Source: Vitrella brassicaformis (Eukaryota > Sar > Vitrellaceae). Taken from it: DNA of 64,000 nt. The notes under the pieces are model-generated. The model searched no databases, was not told where the DNA came from, and was given only the letters and a program-made list of their open reading frames with translations. The stretch is taken from assembly GCA_001179505.1 (NCBI GenBank), contig CDMY01000295.1, positions 179,999 to 243,998 on the forward strand. Reading direction: 5' to 3'. Below, piece after piece: positions 10,219 through 21,232 of the stretch; position 1 is the first letter of the stretch; each line of letters starts with the position of its first letter. The position numbers and the translations under genes are program-made.

Positions 10219-13200
10219 ATGACGTCATCCGCTGAGGTTGTCTGTGCTGCAATATGTATGCTGCTGCTGCCGCTGTGCTCGCCCGCCACAACCATCCCCT
10301 CCTTCCTGACTCAGCATACTCATCCCTACCGCAGGCGGCCGCAGCGGCTCCGATCTTCCTCTCTGCACATGAAGTATGGCGAGCCGTGGCAATGGAGCTC
10401 GCCAACGCCGACCGCAGCATCAGCAGGTGTCGTGGCTCAGCTCAAGACCGCCTTGGAGTCGTCAGTGGACAGTGCGCGGGGTGCCCTTTCCTCTCTCGGT
10501 GACAGCTGGAACGCTCTGGTGTCGTCAGCAGTACCCAAGATGACAGGTGCGTCGGGCGGTGGAGCGGTCGACCTTATCAAAGCGGAGGAGGCTCTGAAGC
10601 AGAAGATAGCCGCTTCGATGGATCTTGACCCCTCCACCGTCCAGATCGACCCCTCGTCGCCGTTCATCACTGTGCGAGAGCAGCTGGTGGACCTTCTATC
10701 CAACATCCCGCCCGAGCTCAACATCGACACGAGCGGCTTTCGGGAGACGACGCTGGCAACGCTGGACTTCTACAACTGGCTGTGGTCGGTCTACCCCATC
10801 CCCAACAAGGCCGAGATCAAGAACGCCCTCGTCTTCCTCGCGCAAGCCGACGCGGCAGCCGTGGCGCTCGATCTCGTCTTGGGCGGCATCTTTGTCTACA
10901 GCCTGACCAAGGGCTTCGGCAAAGGCAAGTTGTCGGCCGACGACGGCCCGCCGCCCAGATACAACATAACCGACTACGAGCGCTTCTTTGCGCAGAGGCG
11001 CGATGTGGTGACCGACAGAGTGACGGAACTTCTGTGGCGGGGTGGTGGCTTGGCTTGGAAGATCTGGCGGGACACCAAGGGCAGGGACTACGAGACGAAC
11101 GAGCCCAAGCGGGCGCAGGAGCTCCGTGAGCTCATCACCGACCTCGGCCCTGCCTTCATCAAGATCGGGCAGGGTGTGTCGGTCAGGCCCGACCTACTGT
11201 CCGAGACCTATCTAAGAGAGCTGCAGAAGCTACAAGACCGCGTGCCTCCATTTGGTGCCGATGAGGCCAAGCAGGTCCTCTTGAAGGAGCTGCAGGCAGC
11301 CGGCGGCAGCCCTGATCAGACACTGGAGGACTACTTCGAGGACGTTTCGGTGTTCGATGAGCCGGTTGCGGCGGCGTCGCTCGGTCAGGTGTACAAGGCC
11401 AAGTGGAAGCGGACGGGCAAGACCGTGGCTGTCAAGATCCAGCGGCCTGACCTGCTGGCCAAGTGCTCACTCGACTTGTTCGTTATACGGAAGGCACTGA
11501 GTCTTGGGGCGGCGGCGAGCTTCCTGCCCAAGCGGACACGCGACAGCTGCCGATCCTTTGGAAAGGTCATCGACAACGCTGGCGCGAGATTCATCGGTAG
11601 GTACTCCACACAGACGGTCACACACACACAGACGGGTTGCAGGGCGATGATGACATGGCCTCTGTCTCTCTGTCTGTGGTTGGTTCATTCATTCAGAGGA
11701 GCTGGATTACATGAAGGAGGCGGCGAACCAGCGTCGTTTCAAGGAGGAGGTGGAGGCCAACGCCCTGCTGGACGGGTCCATCGTGGTGCCGGGTGTGGTC
11801 AAGGCCTCCCAGTTCGTGCTGGTGACCGAGTGGATCGACGGCCAGAAGCTGACGGACCTCTCCATCAAGGAAGACGACACACCGGCCACCAAGGCTGACA
11901 AGGAGGTGGTGCTCGAGAAGGTTGTCAAGAGCCTGCTCAACTGCTACTTGGTCCAGCTGCTAGAGACGGGATGGCTTCACGCTGACCCGGTGAGCGCAGG
12001 GAGTGGAGGGGAAGAGAGGGAGGGGGAGGGAGAGACGGAAATATGGATGGATGGATGGATGGTGCTTCCCCTGTGTCGTTGTCAGCATCCGGGGAATTTT
12101 CTAAGAACTGCGGATGGTCGATTGTGCGTTCTGGACTTCGGCCTCATGACGGAGATAAAGCCTGACCAAAGGGTAATGACCCACCGACACACTCAGACAT
12201 ATCCCGGCATTTGTGTCGACAGCATCTCACAGAGCATACCATGCATCCTCGGCTATCTCTCGTCATGTCTGTCCTGACAGGTGGCTTTGGTCGAGTACGT
12301 GGCGCATCTGTCCGCCAGGGACTACGACAAGGCGCTGAACGACCTGATCACTCTGGGCTTCATCCCGCCAGAGATCGGCGCCGACCCCGAGAAGCGCGCC
12401 ATCGTCGTGCCCCTCCTGTGAGTAACCAGCACACAGGCCACACAACCGGACACATGTTCTGTCTTGATCATGTGGCGTGCCTGCTGTCAGGTCGAATGTG
12501 CTTGGCCAGCTGGCCAATGGCGGTGGCGCTTCGGGCATCAATGTGGAGTCTGTGGGGCGAGACGTGGAGGAGCTGTCCAAGCAATACCCCATCTCCATCC
12601 CTTCCTACTTCGGCCTGATTGTCCGTGCATTCGGCACACTCGAGGGGCTCGGGCTGGGCCTCGACAAGCAGTTCTCCATCCTTTCGGTAAGTCGGTCTGT
12701 GGGTGGTCGGAGGGCCTGAGCGTGATTATGTGACCTGTGTGTGTGTGTGTGTGTGAATCCACCACAGGAGTGTCTGCCATATTTGGCCAAGCGCTTGCTC
12801 ACCGACGACTCGCCACGAGTACGGGAGGCTCTCAGGTCCTTCCTATACGGCAAACAGAACTACCTCGACCCGGAGCGCGTCAACCAAATCCTCCAGGTAC
12901 ACACACACACACACACACGCACACACGCACACACACACACACACGCACACACACCGACCCCCCCACCCTCAAAACCCAATGCTTGTGTCCGTCCATCGAT
13001 CCATCAGGGGTACACGTCATTCACGCTCGACGTCACCGATCCGTCGACCTTCCTGGGTGCGGGTCTGAGCGAGGAGCAGCAGGAGCAGGTCCTCACCGCC
13101 ACCGGACAGCGCGCCAGGCCTCCCCCAGGCAGCCCGCAAGCACGGGCATCCGAGACACTCGCCAACAGACTCGCCGCATTCCAGGTCAGTGAGTGAATGG

Positions 13201-14015
13201 CTGGGCCTGTGAGTGATGAGGGAGGCACATTCATGTCACTGTCTCGTGGCTCAGGTCGATGAGACGACGAAGGAGCTTTTGGAGATCCTTCTGGCGCCCG
13301 AGGGGAACTTTGTGCAGGATTTGGTGCTCGACGAGGCCGTGAGGCTGACAGACGCCGTCACACGGACCACCGCTGGCGGGGCGGCCAGGGCTGTCCGGTC
13401 GGCCACTGACTCCATCCAGCAGCAGTTCACAAGTGAGTGAACGAGACAGGGGTCGCCTCAGTCAATACGCAAGCAACACTCATGCTGTGCCTTGCTTGTG
13501 TGTTGATGCGTTCGTTCATTGCATCAGACCTGAGCCCCGCAGCGCTCTTCCTGCTGCCCATCCTGCCGCAGGCCACCGTGGCCAACGCCATCTCACGCTC
13601 TGTGGAGGAGCTCAACCAGCCCACAGAAGAAGACGCCAAAACCATCCAAACCGCACAGCAAGTCCTGCGGGCCATCGCACCCAACGCCCTCACCACCTCC
13701 CTGAGACGGCAGCTGGCGCCAACGGCACTGAGGAACTTCCAGCCAGCAGAAGACGACGACCGACGGCGGGCAGACGGCAGGAATCGGCGGCCGACGTTCG
13801 TGCAGACGCTCGAGAGGGCGCGCGAGAGAAGGAGGGAGAGGCGGCGGTTGGCTTTGGCGCAGCTGAATGCGCTGCAGGAGGTGTCGAGGGTGCTGAATGA
13901 CCTCTCGCCGGGCATCACGACCGTTGTTGACAAGTTTGCGCGGAAGCTGACACGGAGGGTGCTGCAGCGGCTCGCCAACGATCTGCTGGCGGGGAAGGAG
14001 GAGGGCAAGAGGTGA
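10219..14015 (+). CDS. ABC1/ADCK-family atypical kinase, probably plastid-targeted
   Basis: Member of the ABC1 (ADCK/UbiB) family, which regulates quinone and prenyl-lipid metabolism in mitochondria and plastids. Visible motifs in order: KxGQ in FIKIGQGVSVRPDLL (about residue 314), the Ala-rich loop and LGQVYKAKW (about 385), the lysine in VAVKIQRP, HADP|HPGNF across an intron (11988-12085), and VLDFGLM (about 12130). The ATG at 10219 was chosen because it opens a hydrophobic segment, AAICMLLLPLCSPATT, followed by a basic Ser/Arg-rich stretch, as in bipartite leaders for secondary plastids. The upstream in-frame ATG at 10093 would bury it. Eight or more introns occur. The C-terminus (from about 13530) is a long Arg/Gln-rich helical extension beyond the kinase core. 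Plastid location is inference. Confidence 0.93.
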
Positions 14016-14772
14016 CGATGGATGGATGTAGAGTGGATCCGCGTGGTTGCGTCGATGACTTTGTCGGTGTGTATAGAACAGAGACAGCGGGATCCACCCC
14101 GCTGATGGATGGATGGAGCGGCCTCATTGAGTTTCTGTCAGTCAATGTAGCGCTAACCCCCCTCGCCCCCCTCGCCAGTGTACAGCCCCCTGATGCATGG
14201 CATCCAGTTTTGACGGATCTTTCTCTCTGTGCATGTGTATGTGTGTGTGTGTTGTGTCTGCCACCCGACGTTTTGTCTTTTTTGTCCCGTCGTCCATGTG
14301 GACGGATGGCTGCCTCAGTGCCCGTCCGTGTGTGCATACGATGCGACTTTCGACGACCGATTTTTCCTTCATATGTGTGCGGCGTGCGTGATGTGTGCGT
14401 TCTGCAAAGCAGTGTTGTGTGTGTGTTGTGTGCGTTGTGTATGTGTGTCTGACTCGCTCGTCTTTGAATGCAGCGAGCGGACCAAGTCAGTCAGTGTCTG
14501 CGTGCGTTGACACGTACGTCAATGTGTGTGTGTCTACCAACCAACCGCTCATACGCAGCCAAGCGTGAAAAACTCAGCCCGTCCTCAGACACACACAGAC
14601 ACAGACTCCTACACTCCTACTCATCCCTCTTGTTCGATAAAGCCCCTTATATCACTCACACACACGCATCCAGGTGTCCTGATTGATGACCTATCCATCC
14701 GTCCATCCGTCCACCCGTCCGTGCCCTTTCGCCCCTTTCACACACGATCACTACGATCAATCTCTAACTTCA
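14016..14772. other. Convergent intergenic region, no gene seen
   Basis: Lies between the 3' ends of the ABC1 kinase (+) and the peroxiredoxin (-). It is rich in TG/CA repeats and GTCC-type short repeats, and is probably both 3' UTRs. Confidence 0.6.
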
Positions 14773-15144
14773 CTACTTCATAGTGGGCAGGTAGGAGGCC
14801 ACGCCCTCGCTCGTCGGCTTCATGCCCTTGGCGCCCTTGGTCCAGTTGGCGGGACACACCTCGCCCACACTCTCGTGGTGCTGCAATGCATCCACCATGC
14901 GCAACGCCTCGTCCACCTGCACACACACATACGGAGGCAGGAAGTGTGTCTGTCTTTGTTGCTTGAGCCGGCCCTCCCTCACCGATCTGCCCAGTGGGAG
15001 GTCGTTGATGACTGCGTGTCGGACGACGCCCTGCTTGTCGATGAGGAAGAGGCCACGCAGTGCCACGCCCTCAGACGGCAGCAGCACCTGGTACTTGTCG
15101 GCGAGCTCCTTCTTGACGTCGGCCAGCAGCGTGTACTTGATGGG

Positions 15145-15180
<36 letters not shown>

Positions 15181-15714
15181 GACACACAGACACATGTGGC
15201 AGCATCAGATCTGGTGCTTCGCCGTGGTCGCCGTGGCCGCCTCCCTCCCTCCCTCACCCGATGCCTCCCTTGTTGAGTGGCGTGTCCCGCCATGCGTGGT
15301 GGACGAACTTGCTGTCGATGCTGCACCCTATCACCTCAACATTGCGGCTCTGCACAGTGACAACAGCCAGACAGCCAGACACACAGACAGACAGTCGCAT
15401 GTGGTGACTGACAGATCCATCGCATCGATGCGCACCGCACCCACCTGAAATTCGGCTATCTTTTGGTCAAAGGCGACGATCTCAGACGGGCAGACGAAAG
15501 TGAAATCCAGAGGGTAGAAGAATAGCACCACGTATTTCTTGCCCTTGAACGAGGACAAAGACACTTGGTCGAAGGAGCCGTCGGGCAGGACGGCATCCGC
15601 GACGAAGTCCGGAGCTGCACGGGAGACCAATGACGCCATAGAGAATGGAATCTGATTCGACTTTGTGGACAGGCGAGCCGAGGGTATGAAACCCTGCACA
15701 CCGAACCCTGGCAT
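14773..15714 (-). CDS. Typical 2-Cys peroxiredoxin
   Basis: Thiol peroxidase that reduces H2O2 and hydroperoxides. The peroxidatic Cys lies in [16 protein letters not shown] (near 15480-15520) and the resolving Cys in GEVCPANW near the C-terminus, as in PrxI/BAS1-type enzymes. Four exons carry [26 protein letters not shown], the [13 protein letters not shown] segment and the last exon, which ends YLPTMK. The mature-like start [12 protein letters not shown] is at 15639. An in-frame ATG at 15714 would add a 25-residue Ser/Arg/Lys-rich leader that could be organellar, so compartment is undecided. The resolving Cys follows the usual spacing, and the C-terminal helix with a YLPTMK ending differs from the YF motif of sensitive eukaryotic Prx. 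Its start is about 405 bp from the divergent family member A. Confidence 0.95.
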
Positions 15715-16119
15715 GGGGGCGTCTCGGGGTTGCGGATGTTGTAGCGCGGTCCACGTTTGACGATGTTTTCGTGGACAGACGCATGGAAGGCGACTCTGGA
15801 GGAGGTGACTTGGGCCAGGACAAGAAGCAAGAGAACCGTCGAATCGGCGTCGATGCGTTCTGTGAACTGTGTTTGTTTTCGAAATCGGCCTGCAGCTGGA
15901 GAAAGAATCGGAGAACAGGAAGGCGGACAAAGGAGAGTCGAGGGCCCTCCCCAAAGATCTCACCAAATGGATCAAGGTACTGTATAAGGCAGCATTTCTT
16001 GCCTCCGCGCTTCCAAGGGCGCTTCATTCGTCGCCGCGTGTCGCGACATTCAATTTGCCACGTGAATGCTGCAGGCTCGTGTGGATGCCCCAGCGGAGCA
16101 CCTTTCGACGAAGCCAACC
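15715..16119. promoter_or_regulatory. Divergent intergenic region between peroxiredoxin and family member A
   Basis: About 400 bp between opposed start codons. Minus-strand sequence stays open through part of it, so some may be peroxiredoxin 5' UTR or a leader exon. No specific motif is claimed. Confidence 0.4.
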
Positions 16120-18672
16120 ATGGCAGGGCCCGCACACGGCGCAGAGCAGGTACCTACGTACCATGCGCGTTCATGATGAGAATCTGGGTCGAGGTCCGGC
16201 GGCAGGTGTTCCGTCCTCCCTCTCTGTCTATTGCGCAGATCCCTGGCGCTCTACGTGCTGAATGCAAACTCCCGACCATCGAAAAACTCCCAGTAAGCGA
16301 ATTCCAAGTCTTGCAAGTAACACTCTATCTCCATCCCTGCTGCAGGCCTCGCTCCGTTTGTCCCGCGAGTTGTTGGCGCGCATCTTTGGCTTCCAGCCGA
16401 TCGAAGAGCTCGCTCGGCTGCGGCAAGGGCTTGGAGTGCGTCTGTACGTCCAGGCGACAGCTGGATACACCCACCTGACGATCACCGCCGACCGATGGGC
16501 AGCTTCCTGCACATTCCTGGGGAAGGGGGCGACTGTGTGGGAGAAGATGTCGGTGGCCGCGGCCTTTGCCCTCGGGCAGCGTGCGACTCGTCTGAAGGAG
16601 CTGACAGTGCTGTATCCTGCTTTCAAGTACCGGTATTGGTGTTGTGGCGTCAAGGACGAGGACCTCACGTGGTGCATGGACAAGTGGGTCTCGATCGTGG
16701 AGGGCAACGCAACGCCTCGGAAGCCAGGGAAGGCCCCGGGCCAGAAGGGGACCGTCTCGTCGGCGGCCAGTCTGGAGGTGCTCCGCTTTCAAGAGCGGAA
16801 AAGTGTTGTGAGGCGTCGAAGCGAGGCGGAGTCCCTTCCCCCCCTTCGGTCGTCTCCCCTCCACCTCCCCGCCCTCAAGAGCATCGTCGGCATACACGCC
16901 TGCGTCGCGAGGACTCTTGCAGATCGCCGATGGCTGGCCCCTGCCCTGTCCACACTCACCTTTCAGGGTAGCAACCTGGTCTATGAGCGCAGTGGGGTGG
17001 AGTACTTCATCTCCAAGAGCGATGGCAGCCTGGCGGTGCTCGATTATAACGATTACGACGATAGATGGACGGAGGCGAAGCAGAGCATCTCCGACATGCT
17101 CCGGGCTGTCCACAGGTCGGTCCACGGCAGTTTCTCGCTTGCGCAGACCGCCAGCCTTCTTAGTGTCCTGCCGAAGGGCCGCGTGCTGGCGCAACTCCGG
17201 CGCCTGTGGCCGATCGACGTGCACCGTGTTCACGATGCTGCGGACGCATGGGAGCTTAGGAAGGTGCTCTATGAGCGAGGGTGCCGCAAGGCGCTTGCTG
17301 GGCTCGAGCTGAGGTTTCAAGTGAAACAGCTGAGCAAGAGCGATATCCCCCTTGTCGAGTCGATCGCAGCCCTCGTGTAAGGGCACAAAGACAGCGACGC
17401 ATTGCCATGCGTGATACATGGATGATTGGCTGGCTGCATTGAGTCGTGTCTGGTTGCCGATGAGTTGTCGAAGCCGCAACTGAAGGGCATTTGCGTCCTG
17501 AATTACCACGATATCTACTGGAATCATCTGCAGGTGATTCAACTACACCTTTCGGTGGGCTCGTCTACTATGCATTGCCTGTGCAGATGGATGCCGAGCT
17601 GGCCTTGTGGGGCCTCACCCAACCACCGATCGTCAAACAAGTCGTCAACAGTATGCGAAAATCAACAGAGACACAGAGCGCTGCACGACAAAGACACAGA
17701 CATCTGAATGTGTGCGTGTGCAGCGTTTGCGAGCATCGCCAAGCGCGTCGTGTACGTCCAGTCACCGGCTGCTGTCCCCTCCTCCCATACTCCAGCCGAT
17801 ATTGCCGCTCTCAATTTCAAGGAGGGGCTGAGCTTCCACCTGGACAGCGATGGAGACATGCCCAAAGATGAGATTACCGTGGCGACTGGCATCGCATGCA
17901 GACTCTCAAAGTAAGGGCGAGGAGACACAAGATGGCTAGCACCCCTTGCTGAGATGCCTGTGTGTCTTGTCTCGTGTGCTGTCATTCACACAGGCTGCAC
18001 ATGGTCGTTTTCCGTGGCGCTGATGGGAGTTCAGGCGCCTCTCCGATCGTGGCGAGACGATTTCTGTCTGCGCTCGAGTTGGCTTCTCCCCCTGGCAGCG
18101 CGCCATCCTCATCGAGAGACTCCTCCCCCAACCGAGTGGTGGGGACGGTGGATATCAAGGCGGCGGCATCCTCCCTCGGCGAGCTCAACTGGGGAGAGCA
18201 TGACAAGCGCGACGAAGGCCTACCCACCATCAAAAGGATCAACATCGAGGTTGTAGGTACGGCCAAGTCAGGGAATCCTCCAATCATATAGGTGACGTCG
18301 CATGTCTCTTTCAGGCGACCTGCCGGAGGGGATGTCTGTCGAGGCCTTCGAATGTGCGCTGGTTGAGACGATGCTGTCTCTCAAGTCGCTCAACGGCTGC
18401 AAGACCGTGGAGGCCAACGTGAAAGACCAAACTGCTGCATTCTACGAGGATCTCAAGGCGCAGTGCGATGACGAACAATCGTGCCTCTCGCGGGCCGACC
18501 TGCCGTCGAGTGTAAAGGCGATATACCTCCCGCAGTCTTGGAGGAACTATTTCACACTGAGAGGTACGCGCGGAAGGGAATGAACGTGGGAATGAGTGGC
18601 GGCCATAATGTCATTCGTTTTCCTACGTTTCCAGTTGGAGAAAGCTATTACTTTGAGTCCGACTGGCGGTGA
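16120..18672 (+). CDS. F-box-like/leucine-rich family member A
   Basis: Function not recognised. Short exons MAGPAHGAEQ (16120-16149) and IPGALRAECKLPTIEKLP (from about 16240) join in phase 0 to a long exon. That exon opens with an F-box-like helix pair, LRLSRELLARIFGFQPIEEL, then YTHLTITA and VWEKMSVAAAFALGQRATRL. Next come LTVLYP and WVSIVEGNA, then leucine-rich stretches resembling irregular LRRs (LSTLTFQG, LAQLRRLWPIDV). Downstream exons carry FASIAKRVVYV, FEGLSFHLDSD-like and FECALVETMLSLKSL segments. The last exon ends VGESYYFESDWR. The same ordered blocks occur in member B (36.7-39.8 kb) and member C (44.1-46.3 kb). A substrate adaptor of an SCF-type ubiquitin ligase is one possibility, resting only on the F-box-like helix. 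Gene structure past 17.4 kb is less certain. Confidence 0.65.
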
Positions 18673-19086
18673 CACGATGCTGGTGAATGGATACGGCAGA
18701 CAGATGACATGGTCTTGACTAAGCGTGACGCAGACGAGAAAGGACGAAGAAAGCGAATTCCAATCTAAAATTGATAAGCCTGACTGTTTCGTATTTGACC
18801 GCGAATGTGGATGTGTGTTGAGCATGGTGCACGCGTCGATGGTGAGGTGAACATAGCACGTCAGCACACGGCATTCAGCATCGATTGAAGGCCACACGAA
18901 ACAAATACAGGTCAACTCACATCCACAACGAAAAACAGTAGTCCAGTCCTCTCCTCTGTCACAACATCCGACCATCCGCACACTCCTCTCCCCCCCTGCC
19001 CCCTCCGTCCCTCATACAATCCCCAGTGGGACGAACAGCCCCGTCCTCGACAGGCGCCCGAGCTGCGGCCACGCAAACTGGCAATC
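18673..19086. other. Convergent intergenic region, no gene seen
   Basis: Lies between the stops of family member A (+) and the ankyrin protein (-). It is AT-richer than its surroundings around 18740-18800 and is likely 3' UTR of both. Confidence 0.55.
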
Positions 19087-20873
19087 CTAGTCGCCGAGGT
19101 GCTCGTTGAAACCCTTCATGACGCCCGTCAGCTGATACTTGGCCACCTCGTCGAGCCGGGCCCTGTGCACTACTTCACGCACACCCGTAATGCCTACCAC
19201 GTGCCCCCCACTGCCACGGAGGGCGAAGCACTGCAACGGCGGCACAGACACCTTGACGCGCTTGCTGCCCTGCTGCTCGTATCTCGTTCCCCCCACCACC
19301 TCCCTGTTGCTGATCGCCTCTGTGGCCGCCGACTTGACGAAGTGGCCGACGGCCGCCTTGACGCGACGTCTGAGCTGCGAGTCGCCGATGAGGTACTGGT
19401 CGATGGCCGCTCCAGCAGCCGATGGCTCGTGCAGAAAGGCCCCGATCTTCCAAGCGATGGCCTCGGCCTCGTTCTCGCCGAATGACATGTTGGATGGGGA
19501 GGGGTGGGGGTGGCCGCCGTCATGGTGGGGTGCGAGGGGCAGCAGACGGGCGAGAAGCATCGAGTGGTCGCGCTGGGGGGCGAGGGCGGCGTTGATGGCC
19601 GACATGGTCACATCGGGCAGCTCATTCAGCACCGTGGTGTACTCCGTCAGCACACACTGGCGTCTCCCGCCGTCCTCGTCGGGGGCTGTGGGCATGCGGG
19701 CGATTGAGGGGGCGGCCCCAGCTCTCAGCAGCACGCGGACGGTGAGCTGTCTGCCGGGGATGACTCTGTCCTGTGGCTCTGGCGGTTCCTCCAACACGTC
19801 GAGGCCGTCCATCTCTTCATACACGTGAATGTCGGCAGCGTCGCTGAGGATGGTGCACTCGTGGTGGCCTGTGTTGTCTCTGCTGATCTCGTTAACTGCG
19901 AGGGGCTGGCGGCAGAGGTAGTGCGCCACACAGGAAGAGGCCCATATCGCCGCTTCGCGCAGTGGCGTCCCGCTATTCTCCTCCTCTGCGATGATGTCCA
20001 CACCGTTGGCCACCAAGAGGTTCATGTAGTCGTCGATGAAGGCCTGAGAGTAGCACCCTCCCTCGCAATACGCTGCTCGATGCGCCATGTTCGCACCATC
20101 CAGTTGTTCGGTCGCGAGAGTGCTGTCGAGTCGGATAAGTCTCCGGTAGATTGACATGAGGGACGTCTCGACGTCGGCTGAAACGGGACTGCCATAGTCG
20201 TCTGTGAAGGGCAGCTCCATCACCATCATGCCCCGTAGGCTGACATTGTGCTGGATCAGGATGTCGACAGCTGCCTCGTTGGCTCCTGAGATGGCCGCAC
20301 AGATGGGCTGCCTCCCGCCGGCCATACCGTCTTCCCCGTTGATGTCCGCCCCCCCTTGGATCAGTGCATTGATAATGCCGCGCTCCAGGTCGCGAGACGA
20401 CCACCTCGGGAGGACAACGGGGATGTTCTCCTCTCCTTCGTCACCGGCTGCCCAGATGGAAGGAATGGCGTTGCCCGTGAAGTTGTCGATGGCGAGGGTG
20501 ACGAGAGGGTACGGCAGGCCGAAGATACACCACTCACCACATTCATTCATAAACCACTCACCACCCCCCTCGAGCTCCCCTCGACGCAGTCGCGGCCTGA
20601 CTCGAGCGTCTGCCGCTTGCCGCTGGATCAGATCCGCCACTTGGTCTGGGCTGTTGAACGTCCGGCGGATGATGCCATGGGCGAGTTGTTTCGTGGCATC
20701 ACTGGTGGCATCGTCCTCGAAGACGATGCCCGTGTCGGAGAGCCGCAGCCATCCGCACGGGAACGTCGTCAGTTCTTCGTGTGATTGCCTGGATCAACCA
20801 CACAAGCCAGACCAGATGTTGTCTCGTGCGTATCTTTCGTCCCTTCGCCTGCGTACCTGCCGGACGAGGTCAT
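19087..20873 (-). CDS. Ankyrin-repeat-like protein
   Basis: A small first exon (MTSSGR, start at 20873) splices over an intron at about 20790-20854 into one long uninterrupted exon of about 580 codons. Ankyrin-like helices with the typical gap phrase are visible: LIQGGADINGEDG, ICAAISGANEAAVDILIQHN, LLVANGVDIIAEEENSGTPL (then REAAIWASS) and LLRAGAAPSIARM. The N-terminal part (LTTFPCGWLRLSDTG) and the C-terminal 150 residues match nothing I recognise. No membrane segment is seen. Ankyrin arrays mediate protein contacts; the partner is unknown. It is divergent from the giant RME-8-like gene, and unlike its neighbours it has almost no introns. Confidence 0.7.
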
Positions 20874-21232
20874 CACTTGGAAACTCAGAACTCGCTCAAC
20901 GATGAATCAAAAAGAGGCCGACGCTTGAGCCCAATGTTTGCGAGACACACACGGGAGGGGCTTTGTTGCGAATTCACCACCTCTTCACCGCGAAGCTAAG
21001 CTCGCAGCCCTGATCGGCGATTCTCTGTTTTAAGCCCGTGTTAGCCATTTTTCTGGCGGATCCAGCTGTGTCTGAGCCCGCCGTTCACGTGGTTGATCCG
21101 GCGCCCCAGCGGATCTCTCTTCCCGGCGCCGTTAGCTTCTGACTCGGATCTCTCCCTGAGTTGAGAGGGTGGCTGTAGCCGCATCTTCCATACGTGCAGC
21201 GGTGGAGCTGACAGGGCGCAACAGCCGCCAGG
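20874..21232. promoter_or_regulatory. Divergent intergenic region, ankyrin protein / RME-8-like gene
   Basis: 359 bp between opposed start codons, GC-moderate, with no coding signal and no repeat worth naming. Confidence 0.45.

Noticed and set aside
16325-17542. 405-codon open frame antisense to family member A
   Set aside because: It mirrors a real coding exon in high-GC sequence. The plus strand carries the blocks shared with members B and C.
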